A stretch of 43,171 nt of DNA from JAWXBK01 sp040878185 (GCA_040878185.1 JBBDMS010000002.1:1-43171), one strand, 5' to 3'; numbered from the stretch's first letter, positions 32,849 to 41,989 are shown. A program made the numbers and translations. Notes: a model not told the origin generated them from the sequence alone.

Positions 32849-33731
32849 TCAGGCGCGCGGCTTCAGCCAGTGCGCGAGATTTGCCGTGTATCGTTTGATG
32901 GACCGACGTGCGTCCGGCGATGCTGCAATGCCATCTCCCGGCGGTTCGGACACGAAGCTCGGCGCACCCATCCCGGGATCCCAGTTATAGTCTGCGAAGT
33001 GATGGAAGGTGGATTGCGCCAAACCCGGGCCGGTCCCATCCGCTTGCGGCTCGAAGGCAATCGCGATCGCGAATTCGGCTCCCGTTACCTTGCTGCGCCC
33101 AGTCGCAATCACACGCGCACTGGGATCGTCGGGCGGTGCCGACACGTCGCCTTCATGCGGATGGGCAGGAAGGTAGCGCAGGAACCCGCCTGGCTGATCG
33201 GGATCGGCCAGCAGCGGATGAACGTCGCCGGACGGCGCGATTGTCTGGAAATCGCCATTGGCGCCCGAATGAAAGTTGGGCCAGAGGATTGCCGTGGTGA
33301 AAGGATCGTCGATCGCGCGTCGCGCCGGGTCGGGATTGGGGTTGAGCGAATGGAAGTGATGGGCATGGCCGACGCCGCCCAGTGTGCAGACGGATGATCC
33401 GAGGTCCATATGATCCCGTGTCACCATCAGGCCGCGGCCGCGATCGCGAAAGCGTCCGATCGCCGCGCATTCCTCTTCATTAAGGCCATTGCCGGTGTCG
33501 ACGGCGAACAGCCAGAGTTCGTCAAAATCGCTTTCTGTCGATCCCTGCCAGGATCGGATCGGACGAACCCGGTGGCGCAGCGCGATCGCGCGCCGTGAGG
33601 GCATAGAGCGGTACGCCATCCGGTCCGTGCAGACCTTCGAGATGGGCGCGGAGCAGCAAGAAGCGCGCGATGCTCCAGTCGTCGGTTTCCGGCTCGATGG
33701 TGGTCTGAAGCAGGATGCGTGTCGGCGTCAT
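32849..33731 (-). pseudogene. hypothetical protein gene interrupted by a one-base frameshift
   Basis: A protein of about 293 residues split between two frames. The first frame starts at the ATG at 33731 (MTPTRILLQTTIEPETDDWS) and runs to GIDRKRF, where it hits TGA near 33522. The second frame carries SDFDELWLFAVDTGNGLNEEECAAIGRF through to LAHWLKPRA at 32849. Removing one A from the AAA run at 33532-33534 (minus strand) restores GIDRSDFDELW, which reads as one continuous domain. The FDELWLFAVDTG and GRGLMVTRDHMDLGSS segments resemble a glutamine-amidotransferase-like (ThuA-type) fold. The function is unknown. It may be a real pseudogene or a sequencing error. Confidence 0.75.
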
Positions 33732-33980
33732 GAGCGATCTCGACCTTCAATCGAGCGGCGAAAGGCCCGTCCCGGGGATAGCAACGAACAGACCAGTATC
33801 ATGGCCCAAACTTCCTCCTCGGATCGTCGGCAGTCTTCGGCCTCCCGACGGCGGGGAAAAACTTGCTTATGGCCGTTCATTATCACAAATTTACCGCCCC
33901 GTGCCGACAGGTTGCTTTTCATTTCATAGTTTGCATCGGTCACCCGTGCGGTGCAGCCGTTCTCCTGCCAGGATCACAAA

Positions 33981-34967
33981 ATGGACATACCCGCACTCGC
34001 CGAGATCGAAGCCAATCGCACGCGGCTCGGCGACATGGTCGCAACGACGCCGATTCATGAATGGCATGACGCGGTCGTCGAGCGGGCGCTCGGTCCGGAT
34101 GCCATCCTGCATCTCAAGCTCGAGCTGCTGCAACGGACGGGTACATTCAAGCCGCGCGGCGCGCTCACGAACATGCTGCATCTCGGCGATGCGGAACGCC
34201 GCCGCGGCGTGGTCGCGGTGAGCGCCGGCAACCATGCGGCGGGCGTTGCATACGCTGCGTCCCTGCTCGGTATCGATGCGACCCTGGTCATGCCGAAGTC
34301 GGCGAATCCGTTTCGACAGGCGCTCTGTCGCCGCTATGGCGCGCGGGTCGTGCTGACCGACGACATTGCCGAAGCCTTCGCCCGGGTTGAGGAACTCCGC
34401 GACCGCGAGGGCCGCTCGTTCGTGCACCCGTTCGAAGGAAAGCTGACTGTGCTCGGGACTGCGACGGTGGGGCTGGAACTCGCCCGCCAGGTCGATCGGC
34501 TCGATGCCGTGGTGATCCCGATCGGCGGCGGCGGATTATGTGCCGGCATTGCGGCGGCGATCCGGCATCTGTATCCGTCCTGCGAAATTTTCGGCGTCGA
34601 ACCGGAAGGTTCGCCGGTCATGAAGCGCAGCATCGAGGCCGGCAGGCCACTCGCTCTCGACGATCGCCGGACTATCGCCGACAGCCTCAACGCACCGCAC
34701 GCGACGCCTTACACATTCGAACTCTGCCGCCATTATCTTTCGGAGATCGTTCTGCTGCCCGACGATGTCATGCGCACCGGCATGGCGCTGATGTTCGAGC
34801 GTTTGAAATTGGCGGTCGAACCCGCAGGCGCCGCAGCGCTTATGGCAGCGCTCGGGCCGCTGGCGGAACGCCTGCGCGGGCGTCGTACTGCGATCATCGT
34901 GTGCGGCACAAACATCGATTTCCCGGGTTATGTACGGCTGGTCGAGGGCGCGCCGACCTTTGAATGA
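33981..34967 (+). CDS. threonine/serine dehydratase-like PLP enzyme
   Basis: A 328-residue fold-type II PLP enzyme of the serine/threonine dehydratase family. The PLP lysine is Lys57 in TFKPRGAL, substrate-binding SAGNHAAGVAYA is at 81-92, and the phosphate-binding glycine loop IPIGGGGLCAG is at 179-189. The ATG at 33981 is preceded by AGGA at good spacing. No C-terminal ACT regulatory domain is present, so it is a short catabolic-type enzyme (threonine ammonia-lyase, hydroxyaspartate dehydratase or serine racemase are all possible). It converges with the sulfotransferase gene 14 bp away. Confidence 0.9.
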   Translation: MDIPALAEIEANRTRLGDMVATTPIHEWHDAVVERALGPDAILHLKLELLQRTGTFKPRGALTNMLHLGDAERRRGVVAVSAGNHAAGVAYAASLLGIDATLVMPKSANPFRQALCRRYGARVVLTDDIAEAFARVEELRDREGRSFVHPFEGKLTVLGTATVGLELARQVDRLDAVVIPIGGGGLCAGIAAAIRHLYPSCEIFGVEPEGSPVMKRSIEAGRPLALDDRRTIADSLNAPHATPYTFELCRHYLSEIVLLPDDVMRTGMALMFERLKLAVEPAGAAALMAALGPLAERLRGRRTAIIVCGTNIDFPGYVRLVEGAPTFE

Positions 34968-34981
34968 TCTGACGAGATCGA

Positions 34982-35812
34982 TCAGGCGGCGCTGTAGCCG
35001 AGCCCCTGATGCAGCGATCGCGCTTCCACCATCAAAAGCTCGCCCTGCCGATCGGAAAGGTCCGCCGGCTCCCGATAGCTGTCGGGGCCCTTGCCCTTCG
35101 CGTCGGCATCGATCAGCGGATTAGCATTGATACGGCGCGTCATCACCGAGCGATCGATACCGTCAATCCCGGTGAACGCTTCGATACGAGCGAGAAACGG
35201 ATCGGGATCGGCGACAAATTCCTCGTAACGTAGAACGAGAAACCGCTCGCTTTCGAGGTCCAGGGCCGTGCGAATGTTCCGTGCCCAGTTATCGCCGAAG
35301 CGCCGATAGTCCGCCTCCGATTTGAAGTCGCCCGGCCAGCGCGATTTGGCCGACCGGGCGACTGCAATCAGCTCGCGATAGATAAAAATGAACCGCGCAC
35401 GCGGCAATAATTGGGGCACAATCTCGAAGGTCCGCTGGTCGCGGATCTGATGCTTGAGGCCCCAGCGATCGAATCCGAGCTCTTTGGCATCCGCCCGATA
35501 CAAACGCGCGATACCGTGAAACCCCTGCCGGATTGTCTCGATATAGGCGTCGTAGTCAGGAAAGAGCGCGCTTGCCTCGAAATCGACTCCCGAACGCAGC
35601 ATCTCGCGGCTGGTGGCGATGTTGCTTCGTTTTGCGTTCAGATTGCGCGTGAACCCGTGAATCATGTCCGGGTATCGGTGCATGAATGTGAAATTTTCGC
35701 CGTAGACGACGATCTTCCGGGTCGAATTCAGCGCGCGCTGCAGGAGGCTGGTGCCGCAGCGGGTCGTCGGGCCGACGATGACGATCGGCGGGTCGGGCTG
35801 ATCGACGGGCAT
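34982..35812 (-). CDS. sulfotransferase-family protein in the metC-hisI operon
   Basis: A 276-residue P-loop sulfotransferase. The phosphosulfate-binding loop is IVIVGPTTRCGTSLLQRAL (about 10-28), and the 3'-phosphate region is ARFIFIYRELIAVARSAKSRW (about 138-158), with FLVLRYEEFVADPDPFLARIEAFTGI typical of the C-terminal part. It is unrelated in close sequence to the other sulfotransferase at 29708. Its ATG overlaps the hisI stop codon (TGATG at 35810-35814), so it is translated as part of a metC-hisI-sulfotransferase operon. The acceptor is unknown. Confidence 0.88.
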   Translation of the reverse strand: MPVDQPDPPIVIVGPTTRCGTSLLQRALNSTRKIVVYGENFTFMHRYPDMIHGFTRNLNAKRSNIATSREMLRSGVDFEASALFPDYDAYIETIRQGFHGIARLYRADAKELGFDRWGLKHQIRDQRTFEIVPQLLPRARFIFIYRELIAVARSAKSRWPGDFKSEADYRRFGDNWARNIRTALDLESERFLVLRYEEFVADPDPFLARIEAFTGIDGIDRSVMTRRINANPLIDADAKGKGPDSYREPADLSDRQGELLMVEARSLHQGLGYSAA

Positions 35813-36210
35813 CAGTTGCCGTATAGCGTTTCGGGCGCGACAGTGACATGCGCAATCTCACGCCATTCGCCCTCTCGCCAGGCGCGGAAATGGCACATGC
35901 GGCGTCCGGTATGGCAGGCAACGCCGGTCTGATCGACCAGCAGCAGAAGGCAGTCGCCGTCGCAATCGACGCGGAGCTCGACAAGCTGCTGTGTCTGGCC
36001 GGATGTTTCGCCCTTGCGCCAGAGTGCGCCGCGCGAACGTGACCAGTAGCAGACCTGGCCGGTCGCAACCGTCCGGGCGACGGCCTCCTTGTTCATCCAG
36101 GCCATCATCAGCACTTCGCCGCTGTCATGCTGCTGCGCAATCGCCGGCACGAGGCCGTCCTCGTCGAAGGCAATGAGGCCGAGAAGGGCATCCCGATCGA
36201 ATTCGGTCAT
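35812..36210 (-). CDS. hisI: phosphoribosyl-AMP cyclohydrolase
   Basis: A 132-residue HisI enzyme that opens the purine ring of phosphoribosyl-AMP in the third step of histidine synthesis. The family core is complete: VLMMAWMNKEAVARTVATGQVCYWSRSRGALWRKGETSGQTQ, the zinc/magnesium ligands in RVDCDGDCLLLLVDQTGVACHTGRRMCHF and Cys in CHTG. No HisE domain is fused. The ATG at 36210 overlaps the metC stop codon (ATGA). No other his genes lie in the window, so its pairing with metC and a sulfotransferase is genomic rather than pathway-based. Confidence 0.96.
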   Translation of the reverse strand: MTEFDRDALLGLIAFDEDGLVPAIAQQHDSGEVLMMAWMNKEAVARTVATGQVCYWSRSRGALWRKGETSGQTQQLVELRVDCDGDCLLLLVDQTGVACHTGRRMCHFRAWREGEWREIAHVTVAPETLYGN

Positions 36211-37394
36211 CGCGCTGCGGCTGCGCGCATTCGCTCGAAGCCGAGGGCGAGGTCGGCGATCAGGTCGGCGGGATCTTCGAGGCCGACATGCAGGCGCACC
36301 GTCGGCCCCGGTTCCGCCCATCGGGTGGCGGTACGCGACTTTGCCGGATCGACCGGAAGGATCAGGCTTTCATAGCCGCCCCAGGAGAACCCCATGCCGA
36401 ACAGCGACAGCCCGTCGAGCATGGCGGCGAGCGCCGGCTTATCGACCGGATGCAGAACCGCACCGAAGAGCCCGCCGGCGCCTGTAAAATCCCGTTGCCA
36501 GATGGCGTGGCCGGGATCGTGCGGCAGAGCGGGATGCATGACGCGCGCCACCTCCGGGCGGCTCTCGAGCCATGTTGCGACCGCCAGCGAATTGGCCTTG
36601 TGACGTTCCAGGCGGATCGACAAGGTGCGTAGCCCGCGCAGCGCCAGATAGCAATCGTCGGGGGCGACCGCCATCCCGAGTCCGTGCGCGAACATCTTGA
36701 TCGGCCGGTAATGCTCGGCGCCGCATACGATCATGCCCATCATCACGTCGGAATGGCCGGTGATATACTTGGTGGCCGAATAAATCGAAATGTCGACGCC
36801 GTGCTGCAATGGTTTGAAATGCAGCCCGGTCGCCCAGGTATTGTCGACCATCACGAGGATGCCGCGTTCGCGCGCCGGTGCAGCGAGCGCCGCCACGTCC
36901 GGCATCTCGAAGGTCAGCGATCCCGGCGTTTCGAAATACAGGATCCGGGTCTTTTCGGTGAACAGTCCGGCGACGTCCCTGCCGATCGAAGAATCGAAAT
37001 AAATCACCTCGATGCCATAGGACTTGAGGATGCGTTCGCAGAAACCGCGAACCGGATCGTAGACATTGTCCGCCACCAGAACTTGGTCGCCCGGTTTGGC
37101 GAAGCTCATGATGGCCATGGTGATGGCGGCGAGGCCGCTCGGCAGCGTTATCGCGTGCGCGCCACCTTCGAGCGCCGCCACGGCTTCTTCGAGCGCAAAA
37201 GTGGTTGGCGTTCCGTAGCGCCCGTAACTGACGCCCCGGAAGCGGTCGAGTATCGCTTCCTCGAGTGCAGCGACCGTTGGAAACAGCACCGTCGACGCGT
37301 GATAGACCGGCGGGTTGACGATGCCCTTATGTTCACGCGGACGGTTGCCTGCATGCGCCAAGACCGTGTCATTGCTGGGTTTTCTTGAGGTCAT
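36207..37394 (-). CDS. metC: cystathionine beta-lyase
   Basis: A 395-residue PLP enzyme of the cystathionine beta-lyase type. The PLP lysine is Lys209 in SATKYITGHSDVMMG, the substrate-contact tyrosine motif is SYGRYGTPTTFALEEAVAALEGG (around 57-79), and VDNTWATG (183-190) carries the cofactor aspartate. Proteobacterial MetC-like features such as MGFSWGGYESLILP are present. It releases homocysteine for methionine synthesis or degrades cystathionine. It is the first gene of the operon with hisI and a sulfotransferase, and is divergent from aapJ over 175 bp. Confidence 0.94.
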   Translation of the reverse strand: MTSRKPSNDTVLAHAGNRPREHKGIVNPPVYHASTVLFPTVAALEEAILDRFRGVSYGRYGTPTTFALEEAVAALEGGAHAITLPSGLAAITMAIMSFAKPGDQVLVADNVYDPVRGFCERILKSYGIEVIYFDSSIGRDVAGLFTEKTRILYFETPGSLTFEMPDVAALAAPARERGILVMVDNTWATGLHFKPLQHGVDISIYSATKYITGHSDVMMGMIVCGAEHYRPIKMFAHGLGMAVAPDDCYLALRGLRTLSIRLERHKANSLAVATWLESRPEVARVMHPALPHDPGHAIWQRDFTGAGGLFGAVLHPVDKPALAAMLDGLSLFGMGFSWGGYESLILPVDPAKSRTATRWAEPGPTVRLHVGLEDPADLIADLALGFERMRAAAAR

Positions 37395-37569
37395 GCGCTG
37401 TGAGCCGATAGGGCTGAATTGGTTGCCGATGCTTGTACCATCGCGCGGGCGTGTGTTAAAGCTTTGTCACAAGCGGGGCGCTCAAATGGGCGATCCGCGC
37501 GGGCAAACCGCGATGCGGCGTCCCGGTCAAGAACGGCAGCAAATGCCAGATACAGGGAAAGGCTAGACC

Positions 37570-38607
37570 ATGAAACATTTCCGAATTCTCTCGGGTGTGG
37601 CCGCCATCGCATTGATGGCGTCGGCCGGCGTCGCCAGTGCGACGACGTTGGAAGACGTCCAGGCGCGGGGCACGCTCAATTGCGGCGTTACGACCGGCCT
37701 GGCCGGGTTTGCTTCTCCGGACGACCAGGGCAACTGGACCGGGCTCGACGTCGATATGTGCCGTGCGGTGGCGGCCGCCGTTCTGGGCGATGACACCAAG
37801 GTTAAGTATGTCCCGACGACCGCAACCGAACGTTTCACCGCCCTGCAGTCGGGCGAGATCGACGTCCTCGCTCGTAACACGACCTGGACGTTCTCGCGGG
37901 ACGTGCAGCTTGGCTTCGAATTCGTTGGCATCAACTATTACGACGGTCAGGGCTTCATGGTCCGCTCCGAGCTCGGCGTTGCGAGCGCGCTCGAGCTGGA
38001 TGGCGCGTCCGTCTGCGTTCAGACCGGGACGACGACCGAACTCAATCTTGCCGACTATTTCCGTGCCAACAGCATGGAATTGAACTCGATCGTGTTCCAG
38101 AAGAACGAGGAAGCACGTCAGGCGTATGACGAGGGCCGATGCGACGCCTATACGACCGACGCGTCGGGCCTTGCGGCCGAGCGTTCGGTGCTTTCGGTTC
38201 CGGGCGATCACATCATCCTGCCCGAGATCATCTCGAAAGAGCCGCTCGGTCCGCTGGTTCGCCACGGCGACAACCAGTGGGGCGATATCGTCCGCTGGAC
38301 TCTCAATTCGATGATCATTGCCGAAGAATTCGGCGTGACGACCGAAAACGTTGAAGAGATGAAGAACTCCGAGAATCCCGAAGTTCAACGTCTGCTCGGC
38401 GTCGAGAAGGTCGAAGAAGGCCAGTCCCGCATGGGCAGCATGCTCGGCCTCTCGGACGAATGGGCCTACAACATCATCTCGATGGTCGGAAACTACGGCG
38501 AAAGCTTCGAGGCGAATGTCGGCGTGAAAACGCCGCTGGGTCTCGCTCGCGGCCTGAACCAGCTCTGGAGCAAGGGCGGTCTTCTCTACGCGCCGCCGAT
38601 GCGCTAG
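37570..38607 (+). CDS. aapJ: general amino-acid ABC transporter substrate-binding protein
   Basis: A 345-residue periplasmic binding protein for L-amino acids. The signal peptide is MKHFRILSGVAAIALMASAG with cleavage near ASA. Family markers include RGTLNCGVTTGLAGFASPDDQGNWTGLDVDMCRAVAAAVLGD, TTATERFTALQSGEIDVLARNTTWTFSRD and the cysteines in VCVQTGTT and GRCDAYTTDASGLAAER. It is the first gene of aapJQMP, with metC divergent upstream. A large hairpin after its stop codon probably protects or partly terminates the aapJ message, allowing excess binding protein over permease. Confidence 0.96.
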   Translation: MKHFRILSGVAAIALMASAGVASATTLEDVQARGTLNCGVTTGLAGFASPDDQGNWTGLDVDMCRAVAAAVLGDDTKVKYVPTTATERFTALQSGEIDVLARNTTWTFSRDVQLGFEFVGINYYDGQGFMVRSELGVASALELDGASVCVQTGTTTELNLADYFRANSMELNSIVFQKNEEARQAYDEGRCDAYTTDASGLAAERSVLSVPGDHIILPEIISKEPLGPLVRHGDNQWGDIVRWTLNSMIIAEEFGVTTENVEEMKNSENPEVQRLLGVEKVEEGQSRMGSMLGLSDEWAYNIISMVGNYGESFEANVGVKTPLGLARGLNQLWSKGGLLYAPPMR

Positions 38608-38633
38608 GCGTCATCGGCAGCTGACTTCGGTAA

Positions 38634-38670
38634 CGGTGCGCCGGGCCCTCGCGGGCGATCCGGCGCACCG
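38634..38670 (+). terminator. large hairpin between aapJ and aapQ
   Basis: An 11-bp perfect outer stem (CGGTGCGCCGG at 38634-38644, CCGGCGCACCG at 38660-38670) contains an inner GCCC/GGGC stem with a TCGC loop. No T-tract follows, so it fits an attenuator or 3'-protecting element that raises the aapJ to aapQMP expression ratio. Confidence 0.6.
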
Positions 38671-38705
38671 TCGCCATTTGGTCAACTCGCGATAGGAGGC
38701 CGGCC

Positions 38706-39890
38706 GTGTCGGATCAAGCGATCGCCGACATCCGAACCGCCCACTGGTGGCGCGATCAGCGCGTCCGCGGAATCATCTTCCAGATCGTTGTTCTCGTCGC
38801 CATTCTCGCCTTCGCGGGTTACATTATCAACAATACGGCGACCAATCTTGCGAGCCGCGGGATTGCTTCGGGGTTTGAGTTTCTCGGCCGACAGGCCGGC
38901 TTCGATATCTCCATCACCCTCATTCCTTACACGGTCGAAAGCAGCTACGGCCGCGTCTTCTGGGTCGGGCTGGTCAACACGTTGGTGCTCTCGGCCGTCG
39001 GCATCGTGTTTGCGACAATCTGGGGCTTCATTCTTGGCATTCTGAGATTGTCACCCAACTGGATCGTGCGGAAGATAGCGACGGTCTATCTGGAAACGAT
39101 CCGGAACATTCCGCTCCCGCTGCAAATCGTGTTCTGGTATTTCGGCGTACTTTCAGCTTTGCCGCTCGTGCGCAACGCGATCGACATCGACGGGACCTTC
39201 TTCCTCCACAATCGCGGGATCAGTTTCCCGAGGCTCGTAACGGAACCGTCCTTTGGCGCGGTGCCGCTGGCCTTCCTCGCCGCGGTCGCGGCCACCTGGA
39301 TCCTGCGGCGCTGGGCGAAGCGGCGGCAGGAAAAGACCGGCGAACCGTTTCCGGTTTTTTTGGTGGGGCTGGGAATGATCATCGGGGCGCCCTTTCTGGC
39401 GACGATCGTGACCGGTCAGCCCTGGACCTGGGAATATCCTGAGCTGAAAGGTTTCAACTTCCGGGGCGGCTGGGTGATCCTGCCGGAGTTCATCGCGGTC
39501 CTGCTCGCGCTCGTCGCCTACACCGCCGCTTTCATAGGCGAGATCGTCCGCGCCGGCATTCAATCGGTCAGTCACGGCCAGAGCGAAGCGGCATTTTCGC
39601 TCGGATTGCGGCCCGGTCCGACGCTGCGGCTGGTGACCATTCCCCAGGCGCTGCGCGTGATCGTGCCGCCATTGACCAGCCAGTATCTGAACCTGATGAA
39701 GAACTCCACGCTGGGCGTGCTGGTTGGCTATCCGGATCTGGTCAATGTGTTCGCCGGCACCGTGCTGAACCAGACAGGTCAGGCGGTCGAGTGCCTGCTC
39801 ATCACGATGTTTGTCTACCTGACGCTGAGCCTGCTCATCTCGGGTTTCATGAACTGGTACAACAAGCGCATTGCGCTGAAGGAGCGGTAG
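38706..39890 (+). CDS. aapQ: general amino-acid ABC transporter permease
   Basis: A 394-residue inner-membrane permease of the His/Glu/Gln/Arg/opine family. It uses a GTG start preceded by a strong AGGAGG site. An N-terminal transmembrane segment, an insertion of about 100 residues, and the C-terminal permease core with the EAA-loop motif SEAAFSLGLRPGPTLRLVTIPQALRVIVPP are visible. It pairs with AapM to form the membrane channel, powered by AapP. A three-base spacing separates it from aapM. Confidence 0.95.
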   Translation: MSDQAIADIRTAHWWRDQRVRGIIFQIVVLVAILAFAGYIINNTATNLASRGIASGFEFLGRQAGFDISITLIPYTVESSYGRVFWVGLVNTLVLSAVGIVFATIWGFILGILRLSPNWIVRKIATVYLETIRNIPLPLQIVFWYFGVLSALPLVRNAIDIDGTFFLHNRGISFPRLVTEPSFGAVPLAFLAAVAATWILRRWAKRRQEKTGEPFPVFLVGLGMIIGAPFLATIVTGQPWTWEYPELKGFNFRGGWVILPEFIAVLLALVAYTAAFIGEIVRAGIQSVSHGQSEAAFSLGLRPGPTLRLVTIPQALRVIVPPLTSQYLNLMKNSTLGVLVGYPDLVNVFAGTVLNQTGQAVECLLITMFVYLTLSLLISGFMNWYNKRIALKER

Positions 39891-39893
39891 ACG

Positions 39894-41018
39894 ATGCCCG
39901 ACGTCACCGAGCAGCAGGAGTATCCGCCGGGCCAGCACCCTTCGCTGCCGCCGCCGTCGAGCTATATCGGGCCCGTGGCGTGGCTGCGTACGAATTTGTT
40001 TTCGAGCCCGCTCAACGTGCTGCTGACGCTGGTGTCGCTCTGGCTTATCTGGGTGATCGTGCCGCCGCTGCTCGACTGGGCGATTTTCAGCGCCACATTC
40101 GTCGACGGTGAATCGCGCGAGGTTTGCGTCAAGGACGGTGCCTGCTGGACGATGATCATCGCCCGTTTCTGGCAGTTCATGTACGGGTTCTATCCTGTCG
40201 GCGAGCGCTGGCGGGTAGATCTCGGATTGATCCTGTTCTTCGGTGCGGTGATCGCGCTGCTGATCGATCGCACGCCGGGCAAGAAGTTCATCGCGATCTT
40301 TTTGTTCGGCGTCTATCCGTTTATTTCCTACTGGCTTTTCGTCGGCGGGTTCCTCGGCCTTCCGCTGGTCGAGACGCGGCTTTGGGGCGGTCTGTTCCTG
40401 ACGCTCGTCCTCGGCTCGACGGGCATCATCTTTTCGCTCCCGCTGGGTATTCTCCTGGCGCTCGGCCGCCGTTCCGAACTGCCCGTCATTCGCATGATGT
40501 CGACGGCGTTCATCGAGTTCACGCGGGCAGTTCCGCTGATCACCGTGCTGTTCATGTCGTCGGTAATGCTGCCGCTGTTCCTGCCCGAGGGCGTCACGTT
40601 CGACAAGCTGCTGCGGGCCATGATCGGGATCGCTTTGTTCGGCGCGGCCTATATGGCGGAAGTCGTGCGCGGCGGCCTCCAGGCCGTACCGCGCGGACAG
40701 TATGAAGGGGCGATGGCCGTTGGCCTCGGTTACTGGCAGATGACGGGCCTGATCGTGATGCCGCAGGCGCTCCGGATCGTCATTCCCGGCATCGTCAACA
40801 CGTTTATCGGCCTTTTCAAAGACACCACACTGGTGATCGTGATCGGCCTGTTCGAATTGCTGAACATCGTACAGGCCGCATTCCGCGATGCGAACTGGGC
40901 CGGGCTCGCCCAGGAAGGCTATGCGTTCGCCGCTTTCGTGTTCTTCCTGTTCTGTTTCAGCATGTCCCGATACAGCCTGTATCTCGAGCGCAAGCTCAAC
41001 ACCGGTCACAGGCGTTAG
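39894..41018 (+). CDS. aapM: general amino-acid ABC transporter permease
   Basis: A 374-residue permease subunit with about seven to eight transmembrane helices and a proline-rich N-terminus (QQEYPPGQHPSLPPPSSY). The cytoplasmic EAA loop is EGAMAVGLGYWQMTGLIVMPQALRIVIPG, and the C-terminal helix (AFAAFVFFLFCFSMSRYSLYLERKL) ends the core. An insertion between early helices carries two cysteines (REVCVKDGACWTM) that may lie in the periplasm. It completes the AapQM channel. Confidence 0.95.
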   Translation: MPDVTEQQEYPPGQHPSLPPPSSYIGPVAWLRTNLFSSPLNVLLTLVSLWLIWVIVPPLLDWAIFSATFVDGESREVCVKDGACWTMIIARFWQFMYGFYPVGERWRVDLGLILFFGAVIALLIDRTPGKKFIAIFLFGVYPFISYWLFVGGFLGLPLVETRLWGGLFLTLVLGSTGIIFSLPLGILLALGRRSELPVIRMMSTAFIEFTRAVPLITVLFMSSVMLPLFLPEGVTFDKLLRAMIGIALFGAAYMAEVVRGGLQAVPRGQYEGAMAVGLGYWQMTGLIVMPQALRIVIPGIVNTFIGLFKDTTLVIVIGLFELLNIVQAAFRDANWAGLAQEGYAFAAFVFFLFCFSMSRYSLYLERKLNTGHRR

Positions 41019-41028
41019 GAGCAACTTC

Positions 41029-41820
41029 ATGTCGAATGGCGCGCAAGCCGCCCAAGGGCGAATTCCCGAAACGTCGACCGCCGGCGACCCGATGATCCAG
41101 ATGATCGGCGTCCATAAATGGTTCGGCCAGTTTCACGTCCTGCGGAACATCGATCTGACCGTGCACCGGGGCGAGCGCATCGTCATTTGCGGGCCGTCCG
41201 GATCGGGAAAGTCGACGCTGATCCGTTGCGTCAATCGCCTCGAGGAGCATCAGAAGGGCCGGATTATTGTCGACGGGATCGAGCTGACCAACGATCTCAA
41301 GCATATCGAACAGGTCCGACGCGAAGTCGGGATGGTGTTCCAGCATTTCAATTTGTTCCCGCATCTGACAGTCCTCGAAAATCTCACGCTCGCGCCGATC
41401 TGGGTCCGCAAAATGCCCAAGCGCGACGCGGAGCAGGCAGCGATGCTGTATCTCGATCGCGTCAAAATCCCGGAGCAGGCGCTTAAATATCCCGGTCAGT
41501 TGTCCGGCGGTCAGCAGCAGCGCGTTGCGATCGCGCGCTCACTCTGCATGAACCCGAAAGTGATGCTGTTCGACGAGCCGACATCGGCTCTCGATCCGGA
41601 AATGATCAAGGAAGTTCTGGACGTCATGATCGAGCTCGCCGAGACCGGCATGACCATGATCGTCGTGACGCATGAAATGGGTTTTGCCCGGACTGTCGCG
41701 GACCGGGTGATCTTCATGGACGGCGGCGAAATCATCGAACAGAACGCGCCGGATGCGTTCTTCAACAATCCAAAATCGGACCGGACCAAGCTGTTCCTGA
41801 GCCAGATCCTGCATCACTGA
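41029..41820 (+). CDS. aapP: general amino-acid ABC transporter ATPase
   Basis: A 263-residue ATPase subunit from the ATG at 41029 (TTAGGAGCAACTTC upstream). Walker A is GPSGSGKST (55-63), the signature is LSGGQQQR (158-165), Walker B is VMLFDEP (178-184) and the H-loop is His215 in VVTHE. These are exact for the polar amino-acid transporter class. It closes the aapJQMP operon; there is no GC-rich terminator directly after it, and the next 400 bp hold an AT-rich, palindrome-rich leader. Confidence 0.96.
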   Translation: MSNGAQAAQGRIPETSTAGDPMIQMIGVHKWFGQFHVLRNIDLTVHRGERIVICGPSGSGKSTLIRCVNRLEEHQKGRIIVDGIELTNDLKHIEQVRREVGMVFQHFNLFPHLTVLENLTLAPIWVRKMPKRDAEQAAMLYLDRVKIPEQALKYPGQLSGGQQQRVAIARSLCMNPKVMLFDEPTSALDPEMIKEVLDVMIELAETGMTMIVVTHEMGFARTVADRVIFMDGGEIIEQNAPDAFFNNPKSDRTKLFLSQILHH

Positions 41821-41892
41821 GCAGGCTCGAATGGGCCGGAACGGCGGGCTGCCTTTGGCGTGGGCCGGGGGCGGGCTCACGATTCCGTGCAT

Positions 41893-41906
41893 TTGGATTA
41901 ATCCAA
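41893..41906. promoter_or_regulatory. 14-base perfect palindrome, candidate operator
   Basis: TTGGATTAATCCAA is its own reverse complement. It lies 97 bp upstream of the predicted promoter -35 box in an AT-rich stretch. A dimeric repressor or activator site is the simplest reading, but the protein is unknown. Confidence 0.5.
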
Positions 41907-41927
41907 TCGTCAGAATTTGATTCGTCG

Positions 41928-41952
41928 ATTTTTTCGAGAGAATCGAAAAAAT
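41928..41952. repeat. 10-bp perfect inverted repeat with 5-base loop
   Basis: ATTTTTTCGA (41928-41937) pairs with TCGAAAAAAT (41943-41952) across GAGAA. It could be an operator for a dimeric regulator or a weak terminator for aapP, which ends 107 bp upstream; the A/T-rich stem argues for the former. Confidence 0.5.
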
Positions 41953-41989
41953 GTATTATTTTCAATATTCTAACTTTTAACATTCTTAC

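Noticed and set aside
33728..33943. A 71-codon minus-strand frame ending in an ATGA overlap with the frameshifted gene
   Set aside because: The overlap is suggestive, but the peptide has no recognisable pattern and no ribosome binding site, and the region more likely holds divergent promoters.
39153..41030. A 625-codon minus-strand frame opposite aapQ and aapM
   Set aside because: It is highly charged low-complexity antisense of two clear permease genes and has no domain or ribosome binding site.
41928..41952. An intrinsic terminator for aapJQMP
   Set aside because: The stem is A/T-rich and 107 bp past the stop codon, so an operator-like role seems at least as likely.
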